DNA from: Ulota crispa
Taxonomy: Eukaryota > Streptophyta > Bryopsida > Orthotrichales > Orthotrichaceae
NCBI GenBank assembly: GCA_963920765.1
Contig: OY987248.1
Location: forward strand, 563,001-627,000
DNA: 64,000 nucleotides
Direction of reading: 5' to 3'
Shown here: in pieces, positions 24,001 through 36,871 of the stretch
Position numbering within the stretch: the first letter of the stretch is position 1
How the letters are laid out: each line of letters starts with the position of its first letter
The notes under the pieces: generated by a model
The model's database searches: none
What the model saw: the letters and a program-made list of their open reading frames with translations, nothing else
What the model was told of the DNA's origin: nothing
Program-made: the position numbers and the translations under genes

Positions 24001-25876
24001 TGATTTTGCGTGTCTGATTGCAGGCATCTATGACGAGTTTGCAGCAGCTTTTACCGAAGCAGTGCGAGGGTTGCAAGTTGGAAATGGATTAGATGCGGGG
24101 GTAACCCAGGTTCGAATCCAACCTCGATTAGTTCTAGAGGTCTTGAACACTTAAGTGACATGTGGGTTGGATATACTCCGGTTGATGTTGTCGTAGTAAC
24201 AGATCTTTGATTGGTGCAGGGACCACTCATCAATGACGCTTCCTTGGACAAGGTACGTGTGCTACTTGAAAGTCTCACCGTGCCGTTGAACAAGGAGCGT
24301 TGCGAAGCATGAATTTGTGAACTTGTTCAGTTTTGAAGGCTATAGCCATGCTTTATATCCAAAACCACTCGTTGCTCCTTGATAAGTTGTAGCCGGCACA
24401 TGTTCGTCCAACTTTGACAAATGTCTGACATTATGAACTAGTAGGTTAACTTTCCGGGTACCACAAACTTAGTGCTGACCTGGTTTCGTGAAGCACTACA
24501 GGTAGAAAAGCATGTCCAAGACGCAGTGTCCAAGGTACGATTCTGCACAAAGTGTGGCAATGGTGGTGGTCTTGAATGTCGAATGTAGTCAAAAAATCTG
24601 CAAAGCAAATACCAAGGTATTCTACTGAACATGTGTCATACGTTTTTCAGGGCGCCAAGGTGTTGGTAGGCGGCAAGCGGCATAGCTTGGGGCGAACGTT
24701 TTACGAACCCACTATTCTCAGTGATGCCAACGATGAGATGCTTATTTTCAGGTACGAGTTCTTCGTTCTTCCATTGATCTGAGAAACGTGTTTTTTGGGC
24801 TACTAGAGAGATATGACTGTTGTAATTCAGTATTTATTTTTTTCGTTGGAAGGAGGGAATGGTGGTGACATTTGCGTGTTTTTGGATTTACGTGGAGAAT
24901 CTCGCTGATTGACATTTGATGACGTCCTCACATCGGTGGATTTTGTCTTTTGAGTTTTGCGTGTTGGTTTGCTCAGGGAGGAGGTGTTTGGACCCGTAGC
25001 TCCTCTGATGCGCTTCCATTCCGACGAGGAGGCAATCAAGATGGCGAACGACACAGAATTCGGTATGGTATGGCTTGATAACAAGTTATTGTTGTCAAAA
25101 ATGAACTTCACCAACTCAAATTTTCACAGCAAGATGCACAGTGAATGGGTAAACCCTGAACCCAAAGCGTGCTCTCGTTTGACTTTCGGGTTCTATGTGC
25201 AGGTTTAGCAGCATATGCTTACACAGAGAACATAGAGCATGGATGGCGTGTTGCGGAAGCTTTGGACTATGGCATGGTTGGTCTGAACGAGACCTTAATC
25301 TCGAGTGAGGTAAGTCATTCTTGCGGTCAATGTCACCTACTTGCGGACTTCCCGTGCATTTTCAGCCAACAAACTCGGAGCGTCCTTGTGAGTGCCGTGC
25401 TTCAAACTCTTGCAGGTGGCACCTTTTGGGGGAACGAAGCAATCTGGATTAGGTCGCGAGGGTTCCAACTACGGCATCGACGAGTACCTTGAGGTATGTT
25501 GCGTTGCTTGCACCTTGAATACTAGTTCCCCAAACGTATGTACTTCTTATCATAGCCTGCACAGAGCATGCTCAGGCATGTGCAGAACCTTCGAATCAAA
25601 TGGCTAGGGGACGCTTTGACTGATGAAACATCAGACGTCCCAGCCTGGCCGTTCAGAGAAGCTGTTGTAGAGAAGCATAGAAGCTTTTGTTTTTGTGTTT
25701 CCTTGATAATGCTTGACGATTACACTTGGAGGGCTTTATTTTTGGTGCTCTCTCCGGGATCCTTACCTTGCAGCGATGCAACCATGAATGCAAAGTGAAT
25801 CCTTCGTCTTTGGTCTTTTTGTGCGCAGCTGAAGTACCTATGCCTTGGCAACATCAAGCAACCTTTCATGTGCTGA
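21098..25876 (+). CDS. SSADH: Succinate-semialdehyde dehydrogenase (ALDH5 family), GABA shunt
   Basis: It oxidises succinate semialdehyde to succinate with NAD+, the last step of the GABA shunt, normally in mitochondria. Nineteen exons in consistent phase: 21098-21214, 21449-21548, 21730-21778, 21914-22001, 22168-22278, 22508-22570, 22698-22808, 22914-22979, 23252-23329, 23505-23582, 23793-23859, 24024-24109, 24220-24252, 24502-24534, 24651-24751, 24977-25062, 25203-25309, 25416-25493 and 25829-25876; about 499 residues. ALDH landmarks are ITPWNFP (about 163-169), the cofactor loop FTGST (241-245), the general base in LELGGNAP (Glu265) and GQTCVCVNR with nucleophile Cys299 and the Cys301 partner of the SSADH redox switch. 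EEVFGPVAP and [15 protein letters not shown] follow. The start used is the first ATG; the second Met is two codons later. The protein begins almost at the ALDH fold ([10 protein letters not shown] near residue 25), so no long transit peptide is visible, and an upstream alternative start could add one. No coding lesion was seen. Confidence 0.93.
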
Positions 25877-27343
25877 GCGTGTCTCTCCATCCCTAGCCTT
25901 GAGAGGTACATTTCGCAGAATCTGGCCTCATTTTAGTCTCGGAGATGGCAGGCCGAACGTTCAAACCCCTCTCCTGACACCTTGATCCGAGAAAGTGCTC
26001 TCGATACTTCTCTAATGAAGCCTTCCTTTGTCTTGCAGGAGCAAACTCCACGGGGAGAACATTCCGGTGTACCTCGAACTAATTGTGCGGAGAGATTTTT
26101 TAGAGATGTGAAATCATAGTTATGCCAGTCCAGCGGACATTGGGAACACTAGACTTCTCTTCGATCGTATCTATTCCAGCATTTCTAAAGGGTCCTAGCG
26201 ACAGAATGCTTATGTAAGATAACGCAGAAGTGGAATAGATGTTTTGCTCTCTTCTCTCTGGGTAGATGTAATGGTCCTGGAAGTGACCCGACTAGAGAGC
26301 CACCTATCATTCATATTATCCACACTAAACTCGGTCGCCTTGAACAACACCTCGTACCATCACACGACCTGCAAAAAGGAACTCCCATGCATCGACCACA
26401 AGGATAGAACTAGGCGTCCCAAGCATCTGCCTTCGCCCCAAACACAAGGGGCACCGCAACAAGTCCAAGCCCAACCACGATCAGAAATTCCACACACAAC
26501 CAACCTTGCCGCCACGCAGCACCACCACACAACCAGTTCAAAACCCCCGAACCTCACCCTACCGACCTCCACACAAAGATCCCACAATATGCACCTGCAC
26601 AGCCCGTAGCATACCAGATTCTCCTCCAAAGGACCACTCAAAGTGCCTGCAAAGAAATTGAATTGCACGACGTCGTAAACAATTTCGAGGCGTCGGTCCT
26701 GGCGATTGTCACCAGGTCCTTCCCAGCCCCGTCGGCCCCCTAGCTAGCAAATAATCTAAAATGCTCGTGTCCCTACCTAACTTGCGCTCCACCCCCCGAC
26801 CTCCACTGGCCAAATCAACCTACCAGCTCAAATGAATAATATCGGACAAAAATGAAACGTCATCCCACCAACCAAATGACTTCCCTAACCGGCTACTCCT
26901 ATATGTTACAGCGCGGACGTATCCACAACTCGGGATCCTCGGCCGCCAACTTCCTGGGACTACATCTCATTCCCGAACTTCCCAGCCACCTCCATCTGGG
27001 CGGAGTGCCGCACACCTCCGGGACGATCCACTCCTTTCGGTACGTCCCACCGGCTCTCTCGCATCCATTATCTCTGCTGCCAGCCGCAATTGAGGAGCCC
27101 GCGCTCTCATCGCCAAACGGCCGCTGCAATACACTACCGCCAGTCCACCCCGACAGAAATCTCATATGCACATGGTCTCGTGCACCTCGCCAAACAATAC
27201 ACGCCCCTCCACCCGGTCGCCGTCTCACCGTCCTATTCACGTTCCACCCACGCTTCCGTATCACACACTCGCGGCTGCACGGCTTCCCACTCGCCACTTC
27301 GCCGCCACTGCCTCCCCCATCAGCTGCCCTCCACTCACGGCAC
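25877..27343. other. Intergenic region between convergent SSADH and ETL1 genes
   Basis: Holds the 3' ends of both genes. From about 26240 the plus strand turns C-rich, matching the odd composition of the neighbouring ETL1 gene. The long minus frame 26899-27297 and the plus frame 26852-27349 lack family features. Confidence 0.4.
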
Positions 27344-30300
27344 CTATGACGCCGTGGCAGCTAACAGCGACGACAGAATCTCTCCCATCGTCTGCACGTC
27401 CCGTTCCTTCTGCACGGCGGCGCACTCCTTGTCTCCCCCCGACTCCAACACGGCCGCGTCCAGAACCAGCTTCTGCTTAGCGATTCGGAATATGCTCTCG
27501 TCCACCGTTCCGTTCGTCACCAGCCTGCACACAACCATCGCGCCGCCGTCAGCCTCACATTCGCATCACCTTCCGGCCAACTCCTCCACCCACAGGTCCC
27601 ATCTCCGCCAAAAAACATGCGATGCCCTCGCTTTCCGGTGGCCCCACCCAGCCGCATCCTGGACTGCACCGGACCGTACCCTCCACCATCGACATCACAC
27701 CATCTCCCCATCGACGCAACCACTCCGCTCTCTTCCCCCTCTCAAGCAACGCGCCCTCCCCCTCCATGCCGTCCACCCATGCCCACCCAGCTCACCTATA
27801 CACCGTCACCGGTTTCGTCTGTCCGATTCGATGGCAACGATCTTCGGCTTGCCGATCCATCTGCGGGTTGAAATCCACGTCGTGTATGATCACCGTGTCT
27901 GCGCCCGTCAGGTTCAGCCCCTGCCCGCCGGCCCTCGTCGACAGCAAAAACACGAATATCTCCGGGTTCGTGTTGTACTCGTCCACCAGGTTCTGCCTCT
28001 CCGTCACGGGCGTGCTGCTCACACCATCACCCGCGGAACGTTAGCACCTACCTAGTACATGCTCCACGACGCCCACCCCGTGCCACTACGGTCCATCACT
28101 TCGCCAGCATACCCTACGCACCTACGTCACCTCACCACCTCTCTCCCGACCACAACCCCATCTCGCCCAATCTCATCGACCTCAAACCTCCTCACCACGG
28201 CTCCTACGACACCATTCACCTACCACGCCGGGGGTCCTTCCTCCACATCCCCTCCACGCCTAACCTAACACTCGACTCTCTACATCGCCGGGGCGTTCCC
28301 TACCTTCCATCCAGCCGAGTGAATCGGAACCCCATCACCGCCAGCGCCCACTCCAGGATGTCCAGCATGTTCGTCCACTGGCTGAAAATCAGAGGCCGGT
28401 GCCCTTGCTTCTTCAGCTGCGGTAGCAGCCTCACCAGAGCCTGCCGCCAAACCCCCCAGACCTCCCTCCGTCAGAACCCACCATCCACATCCATGCCACC
28501 ACTTAGCAAGCATTCATCTCCGACATCCGACGACTAAGTTACCACCCCGTCCCACGAAGTGGACAATCCTAAACCACGCACTGCATCACCTACGCGCTGC
28601 CGATCACATTGAAAAAACTACCACCGTGCCTTCATCCACATCTCCGCAGTCCCTCGATACACTCACCTGACACTTCGCTGAAGCCAACGCGTGACTGTCG
28701 TCCAGCTTCCCCTGACCTCCGGGAACCCCGCCGTACACCAAACACATCTGCCCAACGACGTCACAACACACACCTATTAGCACCTCCCGCCACACTGCCG
28801 GTGCCCAACCCACGGCACCCCCACCAATCCGCTCATCTGCCCTCCCGCCAGCAACAGGGCGGTGCCACAACATCACGTCGCCTGCCTCGCCCCCCTTCGC
28901 AAACAGCTAAACCTCCTCTCACATCACTCCCTGCCTCTTGTCCCCTTTCACCCGGTCGCCAAAACCATCAACATCCACGGGTTCGTCACCGTACCCTGTG
29001 CAGAGTGAAGTCGCTGTAGCCGTTCAGCTCCTCTTGCACCCGCTCCACCGTGCACTCGTTCCCGAACACCGCCATCTTGTGGTACTTCCGCGACAGCCTC
29101 CGCACCGTCTCGTCCGTGAATATCCGCCTGATCAGCAGAGGATGATTCCCCAGCTGTCCCACCACACCCTCCCAAGTTAGCCACTACGTCCCTCACACAT
29201 CCACATTGCCTGCCGACACCCGCTACCAGCCCGCCCAACCCACCATTCCAACTCGCACCAGCCAACCCCTCATCCGCTCTCTCTCCTACCCCCATCTGCC
29301 CCGCCCTCCACCGCCGTACCTTCCTCAGCTGCGTGAATATGTTCGACACCTGTCGCCGCGCCAGACAGTCCAGGATATTTGTCGACGTCGCCTTCGACGT
29401 CTTCGATGCCCGTGCAGCCATCGCCAAAGCGCGGTACTCCGTCACCGCTCCCTTGTACGCAACGCCTTGCTCCTCCAGCATGTCCACCGACACCACCTGA
29501 CCGCCCACTCCACCGGACCCCATTAGCACCGCCTCCACGCCTCCCAAACTACGCCCACCCGCAAACACCCTAATGTAACTCCTCCCGCCCACAACCAGCC
29601 GTGCATGCCAACGTCGTGCGCCGCAAACAGCGCCGTCCCTCCGAAACCTGCGCTCTACCACCACAACACCAACCGCATTGCAAAACCGCCAAACTCCCGC
29701 CACAAAACACCCAGCGCACCAGTACCTCGTGGGTCTTCGCCACCAGCTGCCTCATCACGTCGCTCTTCACCCGCCGCAACACGAATGGCCCCAGGATCGC
29801 CTTGATGTGCGTGATCAGGTCCTTGTCCTGCGCCACAACACCGTTCGTGCTGTTCCTCGTTCCCAGATACTGATCCAGGTCCACCCCGGAAGTGTCGAAT
29901 ATGTCTGGCATCATGAACTCCAGAAGCGACCACAGTTCCTGCCAAAACCACCTCGCCGCATCAGCAGCACGCCACATCCCTCCATGCCCCCTCACGTGCT
30001 GCTTCCCACCTTCGCCCTCGCCCACCTCTCTTTCCAAACGCGACAGCCCCACTCCCACAACACACCTCACGACCTCCACACCCATGTCGCCTGGATCCCG
30101 CCCCATTCCTCCTCTACAGCATCCCTCTACTCATCCACGGCCGGTCCCATGCCCATCCACTCAAACCCTCCGCTCCCCGACCCCCCGACTCACGCAAAAT
30201 ACCACGCCGCCACGCACGCCTCACTCCACCGCAAGCGCGCACGCACGCACCTGCAAGTCGTTCTGAAGAGGAGTTCCCGTCAGCATCACGCGCTGCTTTG

Positions 30301-33300
30301 CCTTCTGAGCCACGTCTCGCAACCGTTTGCTGCGATAACTCCCGCGGTCCTTCAACAGATGTGCTTCGTCCATCAGCACCGTGCTCCACTTCCATCTCTT
30401 CAAAAACTTCCGGTCTTCCTTCATTTGCTCGCTGCCAAAAACAAGTTCCACCAAACCGTCTTAGCACTGACCCCGAACCATGACTCCATCATCAGGCCCT
30501 ACTTCTCTACCCCATACCGGCGTCCACAAGTCTACGTGCACCTGGCATCCGCTTCTAAACTCACACAAGGACCCACCCTACTCCAAACCAGTTCCACACA
30601 ACCCGCGCAACCCGACCACGCCGCCCGCCATCCCAAGTCCGCCTCTCTCGTCACTGCCACTGCCAACCGGGACCCAGCACCCTGCCATGGTGCACACACC
30701 ATCTTCCATTGCACCTTGCCGCTCTACTTTCGACCCCTCTGTGTACCGACACAAGCAAGACAGCAGCATTCCCGACATCCATCAAATCTGCACCACAACG
30801 ACCAGCACTCTGCCTCCCTTTCAGAAACACGGACGACCGCCATCGGTCTTTCAATCGACTCCTACACCTGCTCGGTTACCGCTGGGGTTCAGATCGGCCA
30901 AGTCCCAACCCCACAACACACGCATCGGCTTCTCCGGCACGGCATCGCCACACCCATTCTGCCCAACCCAACTTCAAATCACATCGACCAAATGCTCTCG
31001 CCGGATCCACTTACCTCTGCCTCTCGAACAGCGAGTAGCACGTCAGCATCACGTTGAAAGGTGCCGGCCCCTTCCCCTTTGCCGCACGGTGCAGCCTCGC
31101 GTACTGCACCGCCCTCTCGTTGCCGTGGTACAACACCACTGTGAACGCCGGGCACCACTTCTTTATCTCCCGCAGCCAGTTCTCCAGCAGCGACGCCGGC
31201 GCCACCAGCAAATGAGGCCCTGGGTCGCCATCAAGGTGCTTCAACAACGCCAGGAACGCCACGGCCTACGCACACAAATCACACACCAACGCCTCTGGGT
31301 CACCCGATCACCGGACCGCACAACTCACAAGTACATCACCCTCCACCTTCTCCACCCTATACACCAACCCTCTGCTACACATGGGTCCCAGTCGTCCACA
31401 GCAACATCCCCCAACAGTGCTACCCTGGTTCCGACCAGCACAATGCCAAAGGAAAGAAACAACTTCTCGTCCAACTTACCACCACCGCACAACCACCTTC
31501 TTTAACCATCCTACGACCACAACAGAAACAACCACCGTCCCATCCCATCCCATCCTAGCCCAGCTCGTACACAAAACAAGCCTTCCACCGCTCCATCCTA
31601 CCTCGACCCCGCTCATACCCTCTCCTCACGTCGTCTCACCTCACACCGACCTACAAGCCCCGTACTTGGGCACGACGGAGGACTCTGGGTAGAGGCAAAA
31701 GGGGCGAGTCATCTAACCTGAACGGTCTTCCCCAGACCCATTTCATCTGCCAAAATAGCTGGACACAACAACTAAACATCAGCACATCGTAACCAAACAC
31801 GTCCTAGCTTCTTTCCTTCTACGCTCATCTTCCTACACCACCACTTCGCACATTCCACTGCACGTTCCTCAAACACACCAACACATCGTCACCGCATCAA
31901 CATTCACCATCACCATCAACTCTCTACCCTCGCACGCTCCAATTCATAATTCCTCCCCAACGCACTCCCTCCTTCATGTCTCCTCTCTCCTCCTCCTCCT
32001 CCTAGAACTGTTCTCACGCAACGTCTCCGTCTCTACAAACCTCGAATCAAACCACGCACGCAGTCCTACTAACTTGCTCAGCGCTTTGCATGCTTTACGA
32101 CTCTCAACACCACAACTCACGTACCTCCTCCCACATTCTTGCGATGCAGCAGCAACATGAAGTTCACGCCCACCAGCTGGTAAGGCTTCAAAACGCGACT
32201 CGCATCGTTCTCCGCGATTCCACACGCAGCACACACGTCCGCCTGCTACCACAAGTCCACCCACGTTTCAGATACCTCACACCTTCGGCTTCTTCCCAAC
32301 CACAGCCCTCTCCGTCCCAACTCCCTGCCCCCTACAACCGCCACACCTTTCACCCTTCCCCTCCACACTGGAACGTCCACACCTCCCGCTTCGTGGGACG
32401 TTCGCATGTCAAACCCACATGCCGCCACACTCACGGTCCACGTTCACGCCCCGTCGACCATACCTGCGATACGATCTTCGCAGCAGATGCGTCCACTTCC
32501 GCGTACCGGTCCGAACCCACCGCGTTGTCGGACGTGCTCGTCGATTTCAGCTCGCTCTTCAGGCTCGCGGCGATGCGATGACACTTCTGCAGAGTCTTCA
32601 TGATCGGGTTCTCCTCCGATCGCTGTCCCAGGCCTGAGCTCATCCCTAAACCAACTCCCACCGGCCTCGAAATCTCGTGCAGATTCTTGTTCGTCGCTTC
32701 GTCCCCGAGAAGGTCTATCCTCTCCACCACCAAGTTCGGCAGCGTCGCTGAGCTCGCAACCAGAGACTCGCGAGCTCTCGACTTCTTCCTCCTCATCTCC
32801 GCCATCGGATCGAAATCTTCGTCGTCGCTGTCGTCCACCATTTCCAGCTTCTTGCGCCGCTTCTTCTTGTGCTTTTTCGACTTTCGCGGCCGCTCCTCTT
32901 CCTCATCGTCCTCGTATTCCTCCACCTCACCCACTTCCTCCGAATCCTCCCAATCCACCACAGAAGGTGGCGTGGGTTCGGGGACCTCCATGTCCTCCTC
33001 CATCCTCCTGTGCCGCTTCTTGCCATGCTTCCTGGACCTGCCTCTCTCCTCCTCCGACTCTTCGAACAACGGTGAGCCGGGACGAGGGCTTGCACACGGA
33101 GCCTCCTCCTCGTAGTCCACCGGGCGCTGCGGCCCCTTTATTACAATCCGAGGTCGAGGCTTGGCTGGTACGGGACTCGGCAACGGAACATCCTTCGAGC
33201 GCCCGTTGGAAAGCTTCAGAATAAATTTGGTCGCCTTCCACTCTGATCTGTCCTGTCCAGACACGGATGGACCACGAGGTTCGCCGAGCACTCGAGAAGC

Positions 33301-33357
33301 CTTGACTTTGAACTTTCCACCTTCTGTATCCGAAAGTTCTTCAAAGTGCCCTCTCAT
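27344..33357 (-). CDS. CHR19: SNF2-family chromatin remodeler, ETL1/CHR19 (Fun30/SMARCAD1-like)
   Basis: Nuclear DNA-dependent ATPase; Fun30/SMARCAD1 relatives slide or evict nucleosomes in silencing and DNA-end resection. Twelve exons on the minus strand: 33357-32464, 32242-32125, 31758-31718, 31265-31015, 30431-30251, 29938-29726, 29496-29320, 29153-28995, 28747-28667, 28440-28304, 28014-27796 and 27524-27344; phases all agree, 883 residues. The ATG at 33357 is chosen because [10 protein letters not shown] begins the conserved plant N-terminus; codons before it are open but lack an ATG. Exon 1 encodes an acidic tract (about 135-156) and a basic cluster [12 protein letters not shown] (about 159-170, probable NLS). 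The ATPase follows: [12 protein letters not shown] (Walker A, near 345), [10 protein letters not shown] (DEAH near 456-459), [37 protein letters not shown] (near 776-790) and [14 protein letters not shown] (near 806-819), ending [15 protein letters not shown]. No lesions seen. Introns are strongly C-rich on the plus strand. Confidence 0.93.
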
Positions 33358-35719
33358 GCTGGATATTAAATGCAGTGCTTCTCGGGCCGGATCTGAAAGA
33401 CGATGCCACGTGCTTATCAACACATGACAGCTCAGCCAACTTGCCTCTTGAGTTCAAAAATTTGCCTGTGGTGTGTAATGGGAAACGACTACCTAAACTA
33501 GAAGCTGCAGTTTATGACGACAGGTAAAATTGGAAACCCCTTGAAATCTCAGCTCAGCGGAGTCCATTTCATACACCACTTGGCATGACAAAATACACTT
33601 GCTCTTCAAATATGATCAGTTCTTGCAAGTATTCTTGTCCGTCACTTGGTCCTGCAAATGCCAACGTGAACGAAACCCGTTAATGTAACGCGTTCTGCGG
33701 CTGATCGCTATCTGTGATTCCAAATTCTCAAAACGTCGAGAAACACTGATGTATCCATTACCAGCACTACGAACTGTCCCTACGTGTCCTCCAAGGTCAT
33801 TTCTGTCACTGTACTCAATTCGCCTTATTGGAGACTAATTCTGCCAACAAGATATTGCACCCACAGTGTAGGACAGCGGATTGCGTTGATAAGCTTGGTT
33901 CTCATGCATGGAGCTTGAGATGTTGAGGAACTAGCCCATTCTCCACTGAACGAGTCCCGAGGAAGAGAATCGTCGCCCTCTCAGTTCTGCCCTACTTGCT
34001 AGCAGCGTTACTCGTGCAGAGTCTACGGAACGCAAGCCTGGGCATCTGTAACACCAATTCACTCCATCCAATTCTGGAAAACTCGCTTCACTGATGTCAC
34101 CGTGACCGGACCGATTATGCAATCAATGGTTCCTTAAACCCCAGCCAGCATAGGTGAACACTACTTTCCCAGCATCGTTCACTGTTGGGTCCGCCTACGA
34201 GAAGCCGTTCTACGTTGAACACAATCTCTCTCCCTGCACACTGATTCTCACAATTCCTCCAAAGAATTGGAATTGAATTGTGCTCCATCGATGCTATTCA
34301 CACCGCAACAGCAGCATCCAATGAAGTGCTCCGCGCTCAGTAGAACGCACACATCAGGAATTCGTGAAACCAAACCACTTGGCCTCGAGCGCAAGTGATA
34401 CTGAATAAGAAGTCATCGGGAAACCCTATAAGGCGAACTCATATTGGCGTAGGGATTTCACTCGCATCTACTGTGATTCCGCTTGCTCGCCCTCGAGTAA
34501 ATCACAGTGACTTGTCAGCACCGACAAAGCATCACAAGAGAGTGTCGCCCAATTTGGCCCCGTAACCCGAAGATAAGACGGTGCCAGAAACGGGCGCAAG
34601 CACCAGCCAAGCCCAGGACGAAGGACCACAGCGCTTCCTAAAGCATTGTGGGCAACAAAAATGAACTTCGACATTGCTCTCGTCTTACGTTCCAGCTGCT
34701 CTTTCAACAACTGCGACAGGACCACTCGCATCACCCGCAAATGATGCAATAAGATCGGCCAGCAGCTACACACACGTGCACTCAAACGTGGGAATAATAA
34801 ACCGGCGCAGGAACACTGAGGGCCGAAAGTAGAAGAAAAAACGACGCGCACTGCGATGAAAAGCAGCCAAGCGAACCACACACTCATGAGCAGGATCCGG
34901 CGCGAAGGGGCCAGTTCCGGGTCTCCATCAGGGGAGGAGGTGACCTCGGGAGAAGCCATGAATAGCAGGGCCAGTAACAGCCGCAAGGGAGAGCACGGGA
35001 GAAGCAACCGAAGAGGTAAGCCAAGAGGAGGAGAAGCAGAAGAAGAAGAAGCTCGCAAGACAGGGCATGGTAGGATACGGCATGGGAAGCACGAACGTTG
35101 AGATCAAAAAAGTATAACTAACGAAGAAGGGGGAAGAAACCCTAAAAAAGGAGGAAAAAGAAGACAGAAAAGACGAAGACGAAGACAGCATACGACCCCC
35201 CCTCCCTCTCTCCCCGATGAAGAAGCGAGCGGGCGCGGGATGGCGCAAGGCTCACCTGCAGGAACAAGAGTAGTTGATTCGGGTGCTGTAGAAGTCGTAA
35301 GAAAGTAAGTGCTGGTGTCGACGATGTCGCAGGTGCCGGGGCGGTCGGTAAGTTAGATTGTAGCCGAGGTGCTATTTCGTTTCGGTGGGACGATGAGCCT
35401 GACTGTCCGCGATTGAGGCAAAGGTGCGAGACAGTCCCGACTCACAACGCCCCTTGCTTTGCACGTTCTCTAAGGTTTACGGTAAGTTAGTACCCCGGGG
35501 CTCGCGGCCTGCCTGCCTGCCTGCCTTCCCGCCGTCGACTCTGCTTCCTCCCGTTCCTGGCTCAGCTCCCGTCGCGTCGCCACTCGCCACCTGCCGCAGG
35601 TGCAGCTGTGCTCCCTGGCACCGTCCCGTCCCAGCGCCACCGATCGCGTGCTCACTCACTCGCTTCGGTCTTCCGAGTTCCGACCTCGGTGTGCCGTCTT
35701 CTGCTTGCTGCTGAATTAA
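33358..35719 (-). promoter_or_regulatory. Upstream region of CHR19 with probable 5'-UTR exon and CT-rich leader
   Basis: On the minus strand, 34860-35230 is CT-rich with TTTTTTAGGGTTTCTTCCC, a common plant leader motif. A good donor (CTGCAG|GTGAGC) lies at about 35252. This suggests a 5'-UTR exon upstream of 35252 joined to the coding exon near 33400; the acceptor was not fixed. A GCCT microsatellite sits at 35508-35526. The region ends at the TAA duplication of the Harbinger element, which therefore inserted upstream of this gene. Confidence 0.4.
34468..34959 (-). CDS. Doubtful small ORF (163 codons) with a hydrophobic N-terminal segment
   Basis: From the ATG at 34959 the minus frame reads MASPEVTSSPDGDPELAPSR, then a hydrophobic stretch (RRILLMSVWFAWLLFIAVRV) that could be a membrane anchor, and runs to a stop at 34468. 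No family is recognised. It lies in the presumed leader/5'-UTR intron of CHR19, so it may be an upstream ORF, an exon of an unrecognised gene, or chance. Confidence 0.2.
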   Translation of the reverse strand: MASPEVTSSPDGDPELAPSRRILLMSVWFAWLLFIAVRVVFSSTFGPQCSCAGLLFPRLSARVCSCWPILLHHLRVMRVVLSQLLKEQLERKTRAMSKFIFVAHNALGSAVVLRPGLGWCLRPFLAPSYLRVTGPNWATLSCDALSVLTSHCDLLEGEQAESQ

Positions 35720-36871
35720 AGGGCCATTTCCACTTGGAATTTAGTAACAACGGTACATTAAGGGGAAGAACATGGGCGTTTCCACTAGGCCGGATTTTAG
35801 ACCCCGAACCTAACTGGCATCCCATGTGGTCAGTTTGTAAGAGTAGGTACTTTACTGCAGTTATTTTAAAGCCCCAAGAATTTTGCTAGAATTTACTCAA
35901 ATTTCGTAGCACTTGTATCTTTTCAGAACATAGATTTTAGAGAGAATCGGTAGTGAGATTTTGGTTTTTAGTAAATCCAGCTACGAGGGTCAACTACAAA
36001 AGAACGTTTACTTAAAGTTCCTGAACTTTTGGTAGAATTCCGGTAATTTGAATGAGCGGTTACGGCTTTGTGAAGGGGAGGCCGGCTGTACTTCAACATC
36101 CATAAAGGGCAAACTTGCATATTCCAGAGACACAAGCACAGTCTTCATACTCAAAAGGTACGTGTTCCTTTATTTGAATTTTTTTTTGCACACATGTAAT
36201 TGCATGTGGTGCAATATTGTACATCTTTGCTTTCTAGATTAATATTGGTATCTATGTTCTACACCCATGCCAAATTTTGGTGGCCTGAGGTTGTTGAACT
36301 TATACTATGCCTGCACTGATACTCTGTTTCTTGCCTTTGGGTTATCATTATGAATGTTTCTAGGGCTGCAACTCTACTTCAATATGGAGAACCATCTCAA
36401 CTCCAAGTCATACAACTCCCCCATCCGCCCAGCAACAATGCCGATGCCAATGCATCCTACAAGCATCCCTGTCACTGGTTAGTGGTACTCAAAACCTAAT
36501 TCTACTTTCCGAAACTATTGTAGAGCAACTCCTTTGTTAAAATCATATGACAATGTAACATGCATTCTGTTGTGTAGCGGTCTTCAATAAGATTCATGTA
36601 CCTGAATTTCACATTTGTAGCTGTTGATGGGTTGTAATTGCTGCAGTCACTCTTGCACCTGATTTCAAAGCAATCACAGCTGTCTCATTGTGCTTGTAGA
36701 TGTTTCCGCCTCCTTTGGAAACTTGACTTGCACACCCAATCCACACACTCCAATGCTCCAATAAGTTTGTATGAATAGACAATCTAAAAAATAGGGTGCA
36801 ATTTTTACCTTTCATTTCAGTGGGCTTTAGATGCTTATACAAATGTCAATGGTCACAATTCCTTGTGCTAG

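Noticed and set aside
24101..24125. GGTTCGAATCC, a tRNA T-loop-like motif
   Set aside because: It spans the end of SSADH exon 12 and the intron start, lacks a complementary T-stem, and no acceptor or anticodon arms are present.
26899..27297. Minus frame of 132 codons just downstream of the CHR19 stop
   Set aside because: The CHR19 family normally ends at the [10 protein letters not shown] segment, which is followed here by a stop at 27344; the extra frame has no homology signature.
29678..31057. Plus-strand open frame of 459 codons, plus 30480-31505 (341) and 27090-28055 (321)
   Set aside because: All are antisense to CHR19 exons and introns, dominated by Pro, His, Ser and Thr, and have no family motifs. 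They result from the C-rich, stop-poor plus strand.
35424..35714. Plus frame of 96 codons rich in Pro, Ala and Ser
   Set aside because: It lies over a GCCT microsatellite and the presumed CHR19 leader, and ends at the Harbinger insertion site; no domain.
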